Shown: positions 31,620 through 44,600 of the stretch, one piece after another | How positions within the stretch are numbered: position 1 is the stretch's first letter | Layout: every line of letters begins with the position of its first letter | NCBI GenBank assembly: GCA_964036315.1 | Contig: OZ038496.1 | Span: 14,742,423 to 14,806,422, forward strand | DNA from: Acanthosepion esculentum | Lineage: Eukaryota > Mollusca > Cephalopoda > Sepiida > Sepiidae | DNA length: 64,000 nt | Reading direction: 5' to 3' | Position numbers and translations under genes: made by a program | Notes under the pieces: generated by a model | Told to the model about the DNA's origin: nothing | The model's database searches: none | The model's input: only the letters and a program-made list of their open reading frames with translations

Positions 31620-32455
31620 CTCTTATAAGGCATAAAAATTAATTTATTTATACTTTGTTTCATTCATTTTTCTCTTCATATCTTCTTTTATTTTTCCTAC
31701 TTTCTTTCATGTCATCTTTTAGTTTCTCTCATTTTTTCTTTTATTCTTTCATCCTAATTCTTTGTTTATTTAATGTTGATGTTTATTCCGTCTTTTATTT
31801 TCATTCTTTGCTCTTTTTATTTATTCTTTCTTTTTATTTTTTATTTTCAATCTTTCTTTCTTTCTTCATATTTTCTTCTTTTTCGTTTATTCCTTCTTCT
31901 ATTTTTTCATTCTTTCTTTTTTATTTTTCATTTTTCTTTGCTTCTTTTTCGTTTATTCCTCGTTTATTTTTCATTTTTCTTTCTTTCTTTTTTGTTTATT
32001 CTTTTTTTATTTTTCATTTTTTTTCTTCCTTTCTTTTTCGTATATTCTTTTTATTTTTTATTTTTTCTTTCTTTTTTCTTTCTTTCTTTTTCATTTATTC
32101 TATTTGTATTTTTCATTCTTCTTAATTTTTCGTTTATTCCTATTTTATTTTTCATTTTTTCTTTGTTTTTCGTTTATTCCTTCTTTCATTTCTCATTTTT
32201 CTTTCTTTCTTTCTTTCTTTCTGTTTCGTTTATTCCTTCTTTTATTTTCATTTCTTTCTTTCTTTCTTTCTTTCCTTCTTTCTTCTTTCTGTCTTTCTTT
32301 CATTTTCTTCATTTTCTTCATTTCTTTCTTTTTCCGTTTATTTATTTTATTTTATTTTCTTCAATTTTCTTCTTTCATCCTTTCTTTCTTTTTCATTTAT
32401 TCCTTCTTTTATTTTCTTCATGTTTTCTTCTGTTCTTTCTTTCTGTCTAAAATCA
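31620..32455 (+). repeat. 830-bp polypyrimidine tract
   Basis: TTTC/TTTTA-type tract, strongly T/C on the plus strand and therefore purine-rich in the channel pre-mRNA. It starts about 280 bp beyond the C-linker exon's acceptor side. The long Phe/Ser/Leu frames on the plus strand are composition artefacts. From 32456 to 32880 nothing else is seen. Confidence 0.95.
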
Positions 32456-32884
32456 TCTAATTTGATATCTATTTACAAAGTTCATTCTACAAGAATTCAT
32501 GGTAAACTTTCCAATAATTACTCATAAATATGGTCATTTGATCCACTAGTTAATTTGTAATTTTAATATTTTAATATACACTATCTACTTATTAAATACT
32601 AATTTAACAAACGTGCAAATAAAATTGATTGGGCCTAGAACAGTTTCAAAATGTCTGAAATCCATAAAACTTGTGAAGACCACAACCAAAGCAAGAATTG
32701 TTACTTAAGTCACGCACTCCACCTACTAGTCCTTAGTCACGCTGGTATAATTTAGTATTATTGTGGTAGGTGTAAAGTGATTCTCTGAATCACTAGGTGT
32801 CCCTAATCCACAAACACAGAGAAAAAAGGTAGGTCTTTTAAAAAAAATTAAAGCAGCACTTTCCAAGGCAAAAATCATATTCTC

Positions 32885-33375
32885 CTTCTACTATTATGCA
32901 AGGAGACTATATTTTTACTATTATTCCATGAAAATATATTTTTATTATTATGCAAGGAGACTATATTTTTTATTATTATGCAAGGAGACTATATTTTTAT
33001 TATTATGTAAGGAGACTATATTTTTACTATTATGCAAGGAGACTATATTGTTACTATTAATTCAAGGAGACTATATTTTTACGATTATGCAAGGAGACTA
33101 TATTTTTACGATTATGCAAGGAGACTATATTTTTACTATTATGCAAGGAGACTATATTTTTACGATTATGCAAGGAGACTATATTTTCATTATTATGCAA
33201 GGCGAATATATTTTTACTATTATGCAAGAAGACTATATTTTTTACTATTATTCCATGAAAATATATTTTTACTATTATGCAATGCAAATATATTTTTACT
33301 ATTATGAAAGGAGACTATATTTTTACCATTATACAAGGAGAATATATTTTTCTATTATGCAAGGAGAATATATTT
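32885..33375 (+). repeat. 27-bp minisatellite, about 18 units
   Basis: Unit like GCAAGGAGACTATATTTTTA plus CTATTAT, about 27-30 bp, with variation concentrated in the T run and the A(C/T)(G/T)A position. The open frames (KETIFLLLC and QGDYIFTIM types) arise because 27 is a multiple of three. Confidence 0.95.
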
Positions 33376-33376
33376 T

Positions 33377-33552
33377 TAAACATTGATTTCATGTATGAAT
33401 TCAGATTAATGAAGTCATATGCGGACGTCCGATCCCAGCAAAGGCACGTGATGAAAGTCTCATTTAAACATTGATTTCATGTATGAATTCAGATTAATGA
33501 AGTCATATGCGGACGTCCGATCCCAGCAAAGCCACGTGATGAAAGTCTCATT
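33377..33552. repeat. 88-bp tandem duplication with CACGTG
   Basis: Two copies, period 88, differing mainly by GGCACGTG versus GCCACGTG. Each contains GCGGACGTCCGATCCC and an E-box CACGTG. Located between the 27-bp array and the pore exon. Confidence 0.95.
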
Positions 33553-33697
33553 TTGGAATTTTGGGACCTTTCGATTTCTTATTTTAATTATTTATTGCAA
33601 TATGGGAAAAGGTTCTATTTTCATCTGTTTATTTATTGTAACTGTCACATTATAAAGTAACATCAAAGAAATAAGCGAGAAATAAAATTGGACTCAC

Positions 33698-33889
33698 ATC
33701 CTAACAGCATGACGCAAATAGAGAATATCTTTTCAGCATTTGTACTTGCGGAGACATTACCGAATCCGACAGTGGTGAGACTGCTACATGTGAAGTAGAG
33801 AGCAGTAAGATAACAATCCCACATTTCAGGAATGTTTGTTCTATTTACAATAGGATTTTCCAGAACTTCTGACAAATCGTATAACCAGC
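33698..33889 (-). CDS. KCNH8: ELK channel exon: pore loop and start of S6
   Basis: This 192-nt exon has acceptor CTTTTTTCTAG and donor T|GTGAGT. It completes the split glycine of the previous exon and continues with [12 protein letters not shown], a long turret containing a potential glycosylation site (NRT), the pore helix ([12 protein letters not shown]) and the selectivity filter GFGN. GFGN is the KCNH hallmark, where most other potassium channels have GYGD. The first half of S6 follows ([13 protein letters not shown]). The exon supplies the ion-conducting part of the channel. Both flanking introns carry repeats: a purine run begins within a few bases of the acceptor, and the 111-bp array starts about 160 bp further upstream in the transcript. 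Confidence 0.95.
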
Positions 33890-36327
33890 CTAGAAAAAAG
33901 AAAAAAAGAAAGAAAGAAAGAAAGAGCATTACATGAATTAAAAAAAAATAACGAAATGACAAAGCAGAGAAAAATGTAATAAACATAATAACATCAAGAC
34001 GTGGAATAAGAAAATACTAAAGACTTCAAATATGGTGAGGTAACTTTTGTTAAGCGTTTCCCCCTAAGCAAGTCGATAATTTCACTAGAAAGCAGGGGGT
34101 TACAGGGAGTGAAAAGACTTTAAGGGGGAGAAGTGAGGAAAAGAACAATAAGGGCCCACAATTGACAAAAACAGAAGATAGCGATAATGCCAGGAAGATG
34201 TAAGGTGTTAATTGTATGGAAAGAGAGTAAGAAGACTTCAGGGAGGAAAAGGACAATAAAGAAAACGATTCAGGTAGAGAGAAGATGGCGATAATGTCAC
34301 TAATATGTATTGGATTCAAAGAGAATGAGAAGACTTCAGGGAGGAGAAGTGAGGAAAAGGTCAATAAAAGAACACGATTCAGGTAAGCAGAAGATGGCGA
34401 TGACGCCACTAAGATGTTAGTTGGATTGAAAGAGAAAGAGAAGACATTAGGGAGGAGAAGTAAGGAAAAGGTCAATAAAGGAACACGATTCAGGTAAGCA
34501 GAAGATGGCGATGATGCCACTAAGATGTTATGTGGATAAAAAGAGAATGAGAAGACTCTAGGGAGGAGAAGGGAGGAAAAGGACAATAAAGGAACACGAT
34601 TCAGGTAAACAGAAGATGGCGATAATGCCACTAAGATGTTACTTGGATTGAAAGAGAATAAGAAGACTTTAGAGAGGCGAAGTGAGGAAAAGGACAATAA
34701 AGTAACATTATTCATGTAAACAGAAGATGGCAATAATGCCACTAAGATGTTACTTGTATTGAAAGAGAATGAGAAGCCTTAAGGGAGGAGAAGTCAGGAA
34801 AAGGACAATAAAGGAACACGATTCAGGAAAAACAGAATATGGCGTTAATGCCATTAAGAGGTTATTTGAATTCAAACAGAATGAGAAGACTTTATGAGGA
34901 TGTGAGGAAAAGGACAATAAAGGAACACGAATCAGGAAAAACACAAGATGGCGATAATGCCATTAAGGTGTTACTTGGATTCAAAGAGAATGAGAAGACT
35001 TTAGGGAGGAGAAGTGAGGAAAAGTTCAATAAAGGAACACGATTCAGGTAAGCAGAAGAAGGCGATGACGCCACTAAGATGTTAGTTGGATTGAAAGAGA
35101 ATGAGAAGACATTAGGGAGAAGTGAGGAAAAGAACAATAAAGGAACAAGATTCAGGTAAGCAGAACATGGCGATAATGCCACTAAGATGTTAGTTGGATT
35201 GAAAGAGAATAAGAAGACTTTAGGGAGGCGAAGTGAGGAAAAGGACAATAAAGGAACACGATTCAGGTAAGCAGAAGATGGCGATGACGCCACTAAGATG
35301 TTAGTTATATTGAAAGAGAATGAGAGGACTCTAGGGAGGAGAAGGGAGGAAAAGGACAATAAAGGAACACGATTCAGGTAAGAAGAAGATGGCGATGACG
35401 CCACTAAGATGTTAGTTGTATTGAAAGAGAATGAGAAGACTTTAGGGAGGAGAAGTGAGGAAAAGTTCAATAAAGGAACACAATTCAGGTAAGCAGAAGA
35501 AGGCGATGACGCCACTAAGATGTTAGTTGGATTGAAAGAGAATGAGAAGACATTAGGGAGCGGAACGGAGGAAAAGGACAATAAAGGAACACGATTCAGG
35601 TAAGCAGAAGATGGCGATGACGCCACTAAGATGTTAGTTGTATTGAAAGAGAATGAGAAGACTTTAGGGAGGAGAAGTGAGGAAAAGTTCAATAAAGGAA
35701 CACAATTCAGGTAAGCAGAAGAAGGCGATGACGCCACTAAGATGTTAGTTGGATTGAAAGAGAATGAGAAGACATTAGGGAGCGGAACGGAGGAAAAGGA
35801 CAATAAAGGAACACGATTCAGGTAAGAAGAAGATGGCGATGACGCCACTAAGATGTTAGTTGTATTGAAAGAGAATGAGAAGACTTTAGGGAGGAGAAGT
35901 GAGGAAAAGTTCAATAAAGGAACACAATTCAGGTAAGCAGAAGAAGGCGATGACGCCACTAAGATGTTAGTTGGATTGAAAGAGAATGAGAAGACATTAG
36001 GGAGCGGAACGGAGGAAAAGGACAATAAAGGAACACGATTCAGGTAAGAAGAAGATGGCGATGACGCCACTAAGATGTTAGTTGGATTGAAAGAGAATGA
36101 GAGGACTCTAGGGAGGAGAAGGGTGGAAAAGGACAATAAAGGAACACGATTCAGGTAAACAGAAGATGGCGATAATGCCACTAAGATGTTACTTGGATTG
36201 AAAGAGAATAAGAAGACTTTAGGAGGCGAAGTGAGGAAAAGGACAATAAAGTAATATTATTCATGTAAACAGAAGATGGCAATAATGCCACTAAGATGAT
36301 ACTTGTATTCAAAGAGAATGAGAAGCC

Positions 36328-39300
36328 TTAAGGGAGGAGAAGTGAGGAAAAGGACAATAAAGGAACACGATTCAGGTAAGCAGAAGATAGCGATGACGCC
36401 ACTAAGATGTTAGTTGGATTGAAAGAGAATGAGAGGACTCTAGGGAGGAGAAGTGAGGAAAAGGTCAATAAAGGAACACGATTCAGGTAAGCAGAAGATG
36501 GAGATGACGCCACTAAGATGTTAGTTGGATGGAAAGAGAATGAGAGGACTCTAGGGAGGAGAAGGGAGGAAATGGACAATAAAGGAACACGATTCAGGTA
36601 AGCAGAAGATGGCGATGACGCCACTAAGATGTTACTTGGATTGAAAGAGAATAAGAAGACTCTAGGGAGGAGAAGGGAGGAAAAGGACAATAAAGGAACA
36701 CGATTCAAGTAAACAGAAGATGGCGATAATGCCACTAAGATGTTATTTGTATTCAAAGAGAATGAGAAGCCTTAAGGGAGGAGAAGTGAGGAAAAGGACA
36801 ATAAAGGAACACGATTCAGGTAAGCAGAAGATAGCGATAATGCCACTAAGATGTTAGTTGGATGGAAAGAGAATGAGAGGACTCTAGGGAGGAGAAGGGA
36901 GGAAATAGACAATAAAGGAACACGATTCAGGTAAGCAGAAGATGGCGATGACGCCACTAAGATGTTACTTGGATTGAAAGAGAATAAGAAGACTCTAGGG
37001 AGGAGAAGGGAGGAAAAGGACAATAAAGGAACACGATTCAAGTAAACAGAAGATGGCGATAATGCCACTAAGATGTTATTTGTATTCAAAGAGAATGAGA
37101 AGCCTTAAGGGAGGAGAAGTGAGGAAAAGGACAATAAAGGAACACGATTCAGGTAAGCAGAAGATGGCGATGACGCCACTAAGATGTTACTTGGATTGAA
37201 AGAGAATAAGAAGACTCTAGGGAGGAGAAGGGAGGAAAAGGACAATAAAGGAACATGATTCAGGTAAGCAGAAGATGTCGATGACGCCACTAAGATGTTA
37301 GTTGGATTGAAAGAGAATGAGAGGACTCTAGGGAGAAGTGAGGAAAAGAACAATAAAGGAACAAGATTCAGGTAAGCAGAACATGGCGATAATGCCACTA
37401 AGATGTTAGTTGGATTGAAAGAGAATAAGAAGACTTTAGGGAGGCGAAGTGAGGAAAAGGACAATAAAGGAACACGATTCAGGTAAGCAGAAGATGGCGA
37501 TGACGCCACTAAGATGTTAGTTGTATTGAAAGAGAATGAGAAGACTTTAGGGAGCGGAACGGAGGAAAAGGACAATAAAGGAACACGATTCAGGTAAGAA
37601 GAAGATGGCGATGACGCCACTAAGATGTTAGTTGTATTGAAAGAGAATGAGAAGACTTTAGGGAGGAGAAGTGAGGAAAAGTTCAATAAAGGAACACAAT
37701 TCAGGTAAGCAGAAGAAGGCGATGACGCCACTAAGATGTTAGTTGGATTGAAAGAGAATGAGAAGACATTAGGGAGCGGAACGGAGGAAAAGGACAATAA
37801 AGGAACACGATTCAGGTAAGCAGAACATGGCGATAATGCCACTAAGATGTTAGTTGGATTGAAAGAGAATGAGAAGACTTTAGGGAGGAGAAGTGAGGAA
37901 AAGTTCAATAAAGGAACACAATTCAGGTAAGCAGAAGAAGGCGATGACGCCACTAAGATGTTAGTTGGATTGAAAGAGAATGAGAAGACATTAGGGAGCG
38001 GAACGGAGGAAAAGGACAATAAAGGAACACGATTCAGGTAAGAAGAAGATGGCGATGACGCCACTAAGATGTTAGTTGGATTGAAAGAGAATGAGAAGAC
38101 TTTAGGGAGGAGAAGTGAGGAAAAGTTCAATAAAGGAACACAATTCAGGTAAGCAGAAGAAGGCGATGACGCCACTAAGATGTTAGTTGGATTGAAAGAG
38201 AATGAGAAGACATTAGGGAGCGGAACGGAGGAAAAGGACAATAAAGGAACACGATTCAGGTAAGAAGAAGATGGCGATGACGCCACTAAGATGTTAGTTG
38301 GATTGAAAGAGAATGAGAGGACTCTAGGGAGGAGAAGGGTGGAAAAGGACAATAAAGGAACACGATTCAGGTAAACAGAAGATGGCGATAATGCCACTAA
38401 GATGTTACTTGGATTGAAAGAGAATAAGAAGACTTTAGGGAGGAGAAGTGAGGAAAAGGACAATAAAGGAACACGATTCAGGTAAGCAGAAGATGGCGAT
38501 GACGCCACTAATATGTTACTTGGATTGAAAGAGAATAAGAAGACTCTAGGGAGGAGAAGGGAGGAAAAGGACAATAAAGGAACATGATTCAGGTAAGCAG
38601 AAGATGTCGATGACGCCACTAAGATGTTAGTTGGATTGAAAGAGAATGAGAGGACTCTAGGGAGAAGTGAGGAAAAGAACAATAAAGGAACAAGATTCAG
38701 GTAAGCAGAACATGGCGATAATGCCACTAAGATGTTAGTTGGATTGAAAGAGAATAAGAAGACTTTAGGGAGGCGAAGTGAGGAAAAGGACAATAAAGGA
38801 ACACGATTCAGGTAAGCAGAAGATGGCGATGACCCCACTAAGATGTTAGTTGTATTGAAAGAGAATGAGAGGACTCTAGGGAGGAGAAGGGAGGAAAAGG
38901 ACAATAAAGGAACACGATTCAGGTAAGAAGAAGATGGCGATGACGCCACTAAGATGTTAGTTGTATTGAAAGAGAATGAGAAGACTTTAGGGAGGAGAAG
39001 TGAGGAAAAGTTCAATAAAGGAACACAATTCAGGTAAGCAGAAGAAGGCGATGACGCCACTAAGATGTTAGTTGGATTGAAAGAGAATGAGAAGACATTA
39101 GGGAGCGGAACGGAGGAAAAGGACAATAAAGGAACACGATTCAGGTAAGAAGAAGATGGCGATGACGCCACTAAGATGTTAGTTGTATTGAAAGAGAATG
39201 AGAAGACTTTAGGGAGGAGAAGTGAGGAAAAGTTCAATAAAGGAACACAATTCAGGTAAGCAGAAGAAGGCGATGATGCCACTAAGATGTTAGTTGGATT

Positions 39301-40634
39301 GAAAGAGAATGAGAAGACATTAGGGAGCGGAACGGAGGAAAAGGACAATAAAGGAACACGATTCAGGTAAGCAGAACATGGCGATAATACCACTAAGATG
39401 TTAGTTGGATTGAAAGAGAATGAGAAGACTTTAGGGAGGAGAAGTGAGGAAAAGTTCAATAAAGGAACACAATTCAGGTAAGCAGAAGAAGGCGATGACG
39501 CCACTAAGATGTTAGTTGCATTGAAAGAGAATGAGAAGACATTAGGGAGCGGAACGGAGGAAAAGGACAATAAAGGAACACGATTCAGGTAAGAAGAAGA
39601 TGGCGATGACGCCACTAAGATGTTAGTTGGATTGAAAGAGAATGAGAAGACTTTAGGGAGGAGAAGTGAGGAAAAGTTCAATAAAGGAACACAATTCAGG
39701 TAAGCAGAAGAAGGCGATGACGCCACTAAGATGTTAGTTGGATTGAAAGAGAATGAGAAGACATTAGGGAGCGGAACGGAGGAAAAGGACAATAAAGGAA
39801 CACGATTCAGGTAAGAAGAAGATGGCGATGACGCCACTAAGATGTTAGTTGGATTGAAAGAGAATGAGAGGACTCTAGGGAGGAGAAGGGTGGAAAAGGA
39901 CAATAAAGGAACACGATTCAGGTAAACAGAAGATGGCGATAATGCCACTAAGATGTTACTTGGATTGAAAGAGAATAAGAAGACTTTAGGAGGCGAAGTG
40001 AGGAAAAGGACAATAAAGTAATATTATTCATGTAAACAGAAGATGGCAATAATGCCACTAAGATGATACTTGTATTCAAAGAGAATGAGAAGCCTTAAGG
40101 GAGGAGAAGTGAGGAAAAGGACAATAAAGTAATATTATTCATGTAAACAGAAGATGGCAATAATGCCACTAAGATGATACTTGTATTCAAAGAGAATGAG
40201 AAGCCTTAAGGGAGGAGAAGTGAGGAAAAGGACAATAAAGGAACACGATTCAGGTAAGCAGAAGATGGCGATGACGCCACTAAGATGTTAGTTGGATTGA
40301 AAGAGAATGAGAGGACTCTAGGGAGGAGAAGTGAGGAAAAGGTCAATAAAGGAACACGATTCAGGTAAGCAGAAGATGGAGATGACGCCACTAAGATGTT
40401 AGTTGGATGGAAAGAGAATGAGAGGACTCTAGGGAGGAGAATGGAGGAAATGGACAATAAAGGAACACGATTCAGGTAAGCAGAAGATGGCGATGACGCC
40501 ACTAAGATGTTACTTGGATTGAAAGAGAATAAGAAGACTCTAGGGAGGAGAAGGGAGGAAAAGGACAATAAAGGAACACGATTCAGGTAAACAGAAGATG
40601 GCGATAATGCCACTAAGATGTTATTTGTATTCAA
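36328..40634 (+). repeat. Higher-order duplications, 3878- and 1329-bp offsets
   Basis: The block 36328-36756 recurs at 40206-40634 (offset 3878). The rare unit variant GAAGATGTCG occurs at 37271 and 38600 (offset 1329, twelve units minus 3 bp). The left third of the array is thus built from different higher-order units than the right part. Confidence 0.85.
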
Positions 40635-41616
40635 AGAGAATGAGAAGCCTTAAGGGAGGAGAAGTGAGGAAAAGGACAATAAAGGAACACGATTCAGGTA
40701 AGCAGAAGATGGCGATGACGCCACTAAGATGTTACTTGGATTGAAAGAGAATAAGAAGACTCTAGGGAGGAGAAGGGAGGAAAAGGACAATAAAGGAACA
40801 CGATTCAGGTAAACAGAAGATGGCGATAATGCCACTAAGATGTTACTTGGATTGAAAGAGAATAAGAAGACTTTAGGGAGGCGAAGTGAGGAAAAGGAAA
40901 ATAAAGTAATATTATTGATGTAAACAGAAGATGGCAATAAAGCCACTAAGATGTTACTTGTATTCAAAGAGAATGAGAAGCCTTAAGGGAGGAGAAGTGA
41001 GGAAAAGGACAATAAAGGAACACGATTCAGGTAAGCAGAAGATGGTGATGACGCCACTAAGATGTTACTTGGATTGAAAGAGAATAAGAAGACTCTAGGG
41101 AGGAGAAAGGAGGAAAAGGACAATAAAGGAACACGATTCAGGTAAACAGATGGCGATAATGCCACTAAGATGTTACTTGGATTGAAAGAGAATAAGAAGA
41201 CTTTAGGGAGGCGAAGTGAGGAAAAGGGAAATAAAGTAATATTATTCATGTAAACAGAAGATGGCAATAATGCCACTAAGATGTTACTTGTATTCAAAGA
41301 GAATGAGAAGCCTTAAGGGAGGAGAAGTGAGGAAAAGGACAATAAAGGAACACGATTCAGGTAAGCAGAAGATGGCGATGACGCCACTAAGATGTTACTT
41401 GGATTGAAAGAGAATAAGAAGACTCTAGGGAGGAGAAGGGAGGAAAAGGACAATAAAGGAACACGATTCAGGTAAACAGATGGCGATAATGCCACTAAGA
41501 TGTTACTTGGATTGAAAGAGAATAAGAAGACTTTAGGGAGGCGAAGTGAGGAAAAGGGAAATAAAGTAATATTATTCATGTAAACAGAAGATGGCAATAA
41601 TGCCACTAAGATGTTA

Positions 41617-44600
41617 CTTGTATTGAAAGAGAATGAGAAGCCTTAAAGGAGGAGAAATGAGGAAAAGGACAATAAAGGAACACGATGCAGGAAAAACAGA
41701 AGATGGCGTTAATGCCACTACGAGGTTATTTGAATTCAAACAGAATGACATGACTTTATGAGGATGTGAGGAAAAGGACAATAAAGTAACACGAATCAGG
41801 AAAAACACAAGATGGCGATAATGCCATTAAGGTGTTACTTGGATTCAAAGAGAATGAGTAGGTTTTAGGGAGGAGAAGTGAGGAAAAGGTCAATAAAGGA
41901 ACACGATTCAGGTAAGCAGAAGAAGGCGATGACGCCACTAAGATGTTCGTTGGATTGAAAGAGAATGAGAAGACTTTAGGGAGGCGAAGTGAGGAAAAGG
42001 TCAAAAAAGGAACACGATTCAGGTAAGCAGAAGATGGCGATGACGCCACTAAGATGTTACTTGGATTGAAAGAGAATGAGAGGACTCTACGCAGGAGAAG
42101 TGAGGAAACGGACAATAAAGGAAGACGATTCAGGTAAGCAGAAGATGGCGATGATGCCACTAAGATGTTACTTGGATTGAAAGAGAATGAGAAGACTTTA
42201 GGACGGAGAAGTGAGGAAAAGGTCAATAAAGGAACACGATTCAGGTAAGCAGAAGACGGCGATGACGCCACTAAGATGTTAGTTGGATTGAAAGAGAATG
42301 AGAGGACTCTACGCAGGAGAAGTGAGGAAAAGGTCAATAAAGGAACACGATTCAGGTAAGCAGAAGAAGGCGATGAGGCCACAATGATGTTACTTGGATT
42401 GAAAGAGAATGAGAAGACTTTACGGAGAAGTGAGGAAAAGGTCAATAACGGAACACGATTCAGGTAAGCAGAAGAAGGCGATGACGCCACTAAGATGTTA
42501 GTTGAATTGAAAGAGAATGAGAAGACTTTAGGGAGATGTGAGGAAAAGGTCAATAAAGGAACACGATTCAGGTAAGCAGAAGAAGGCGATTACGCCTCTA
42601 AGATGTTAGTTGGATTGAAAGAGAATGAGAGGACTCTACGCAGGAGAAGTGAGGAAAAGGTCAATAAAGGAACACGATTCAGGTAAGCAGAAGAAGGCGA
42701 TGAGGCCACAATGATGTTACTTGGATTGAAAGAGAATGAGAAGACTTTACGGAGAAGTGAGGAAAAGGTCAATAACGGAACACGATTCAGGTAAGCAGAA
42801 GAAGGCGATGACGCCACTAAGATGTTAGTTGAATTGAAAGAGAATGAGAAGACTTTAGGGACATGTGAGGAAAAGGTCAATAAAGGAACACGATTCAGGT
42901 AAGCAGAAGAAGGCGATGACGCCACTAAGATGTTAGATCGATTGAAAGAGAATGAGAAGACTTTAGGGAGATGTGAGGAAAAGGTCAATAAAGGAACACG
43001 ATTCAGGTAAGCAGAAGAAGGCGATGACGCCACTAAGATGTTAGATCGATTGAAAGAGAATGTGAAGACTTTAGGGAGGAGAAGTATGGAAAAGGTCAAT
43101 AAAGGAACACGATTCAGGTAAGCAGAAGAAGGCGATGACGCGACTAAGATGTTACTTGGAATAAAAGAGAATGAGTAGACTTTAGGGAGGAGAAGTGAGG
43201 AAAGGTCAATAAAGGAACACGATTCAGGTAAGCAGAAGAAGGCGATGACGCGACTAAGATGTTACTTGTAATCAAAGAGAATGAGAAGAATTAAGGGAGA
43301 AGTGTGGAAATGGACAAGAAAGTAACACAATTCAGGTAAACAGAAGATGGAGATAATGCCAATCAGATGTTAAATGGATTCAAAGAGAATGAGAAATCTT
43401 TAGGGAGGAGTAGTGAGGTAAAGGACAATAAAGGAACACGATTCAGGTAAGCAGAAGATGGCAATGACGTCACTAAGATGTAACTTGGATTCAAAGAGAA
43501 TGAGAAATCTTTAGGGAGGAGAAGTGAGGAAGAGGACAATAAAGGAACACGATTCAGGTAAGCAGAAGATGGCGATGATGCCACTAAGATGTTAGTTGGA
43601 TTGCAAGAGAATGAGAAGACATTAGGGAGAAGTGAGGATAAAGTCAATAAAGGAACACGATTCAGGTAAGCAGAAGAAGGCGATGACGCCACAATGATGT
43701 TACTTGGATTGAAAGAGAATGAGAAGACTTTACGGAGCAGTGAGGAAAAGGTCAATAAAGAACACGATTCAGGTAAGCAGAAGAAGGCGATGACGCCACT
43801 AAGATGTTACTTGGATTGAAAGAGAATAAGAAGACTTTAGGGAGGCGAAGTGAGGAAAAGGGAAATAAAGTAATATTATTCATGTAAACAGAAGATGGCA
43901 ATAATGCCACTAAGATGTTACTTGTATTGAAAGAGAATGAGAAGCCTTAAAGGAGGAGAAATGAGGAAAAGGACAATAAAGGAACACGATGCAGGAAAAA
44001 CAGAAGATGGCGTTAATGCCACTACGAGGTTATTTGAATTCAAACAGAATGACATGACTTTATGAGGATGTGAGGAAAAGGACAATAAAGTAACACGAAT
44101 CAGGAAAAACACAAGATGGCGATAATGCCATTAAGGTGTTACTTGGATTCAAAGAGAATGAGTAGGTTTTAGGGAGGAGAAGTGAGGAAAAGGTCAATAA
44201 AGGAACACGATTCAGGTAAGCAGAAGAAGGCGATGACGCCACTAAGATGTTCGTTGGATTGAAAGAGAATGAGAAGACTTTAGGGAGGCGAAGTGAGGAA
44301 AAGGTCAAAAAAGGAACACGATTCAGGTAAGCAGAAGATGGCGATGACGCCACTAAGATGTTACTTGGATTGAAAGAGAATGAGAGGACTCTACGCAGGA
44401 GAAGTGAGGAAACGGACAATAAAGGAAGACGATTCAGGTAAGCAGAAGATGGCGATGATGCCACTAAGATGTTACTTGGATTGAAAGAGAATGAGAAGAC
44501 TTTAGGACGGAGAAGTGAGGAAAAGGTCAATAAAGGAACACGATTCAGGTAAGCAGAAGACGGCGATGACGCCACTAAGATGTTAGTTGGATTGAAAGAG

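Noticed and set aside
31655..32460. Phe/Ser-rich open frames up to 225 codons
   Set aside because: TTTC/TTTT microsatellite-like tract with no domain or codon structure.
32928..33386. 152-codon frame with repeated KETIFLLLC and QGDYIFTIM
   Set aside because: Product of the 27-bp minisatellite whose period is a multiple of three; two frames are open simultaneously.
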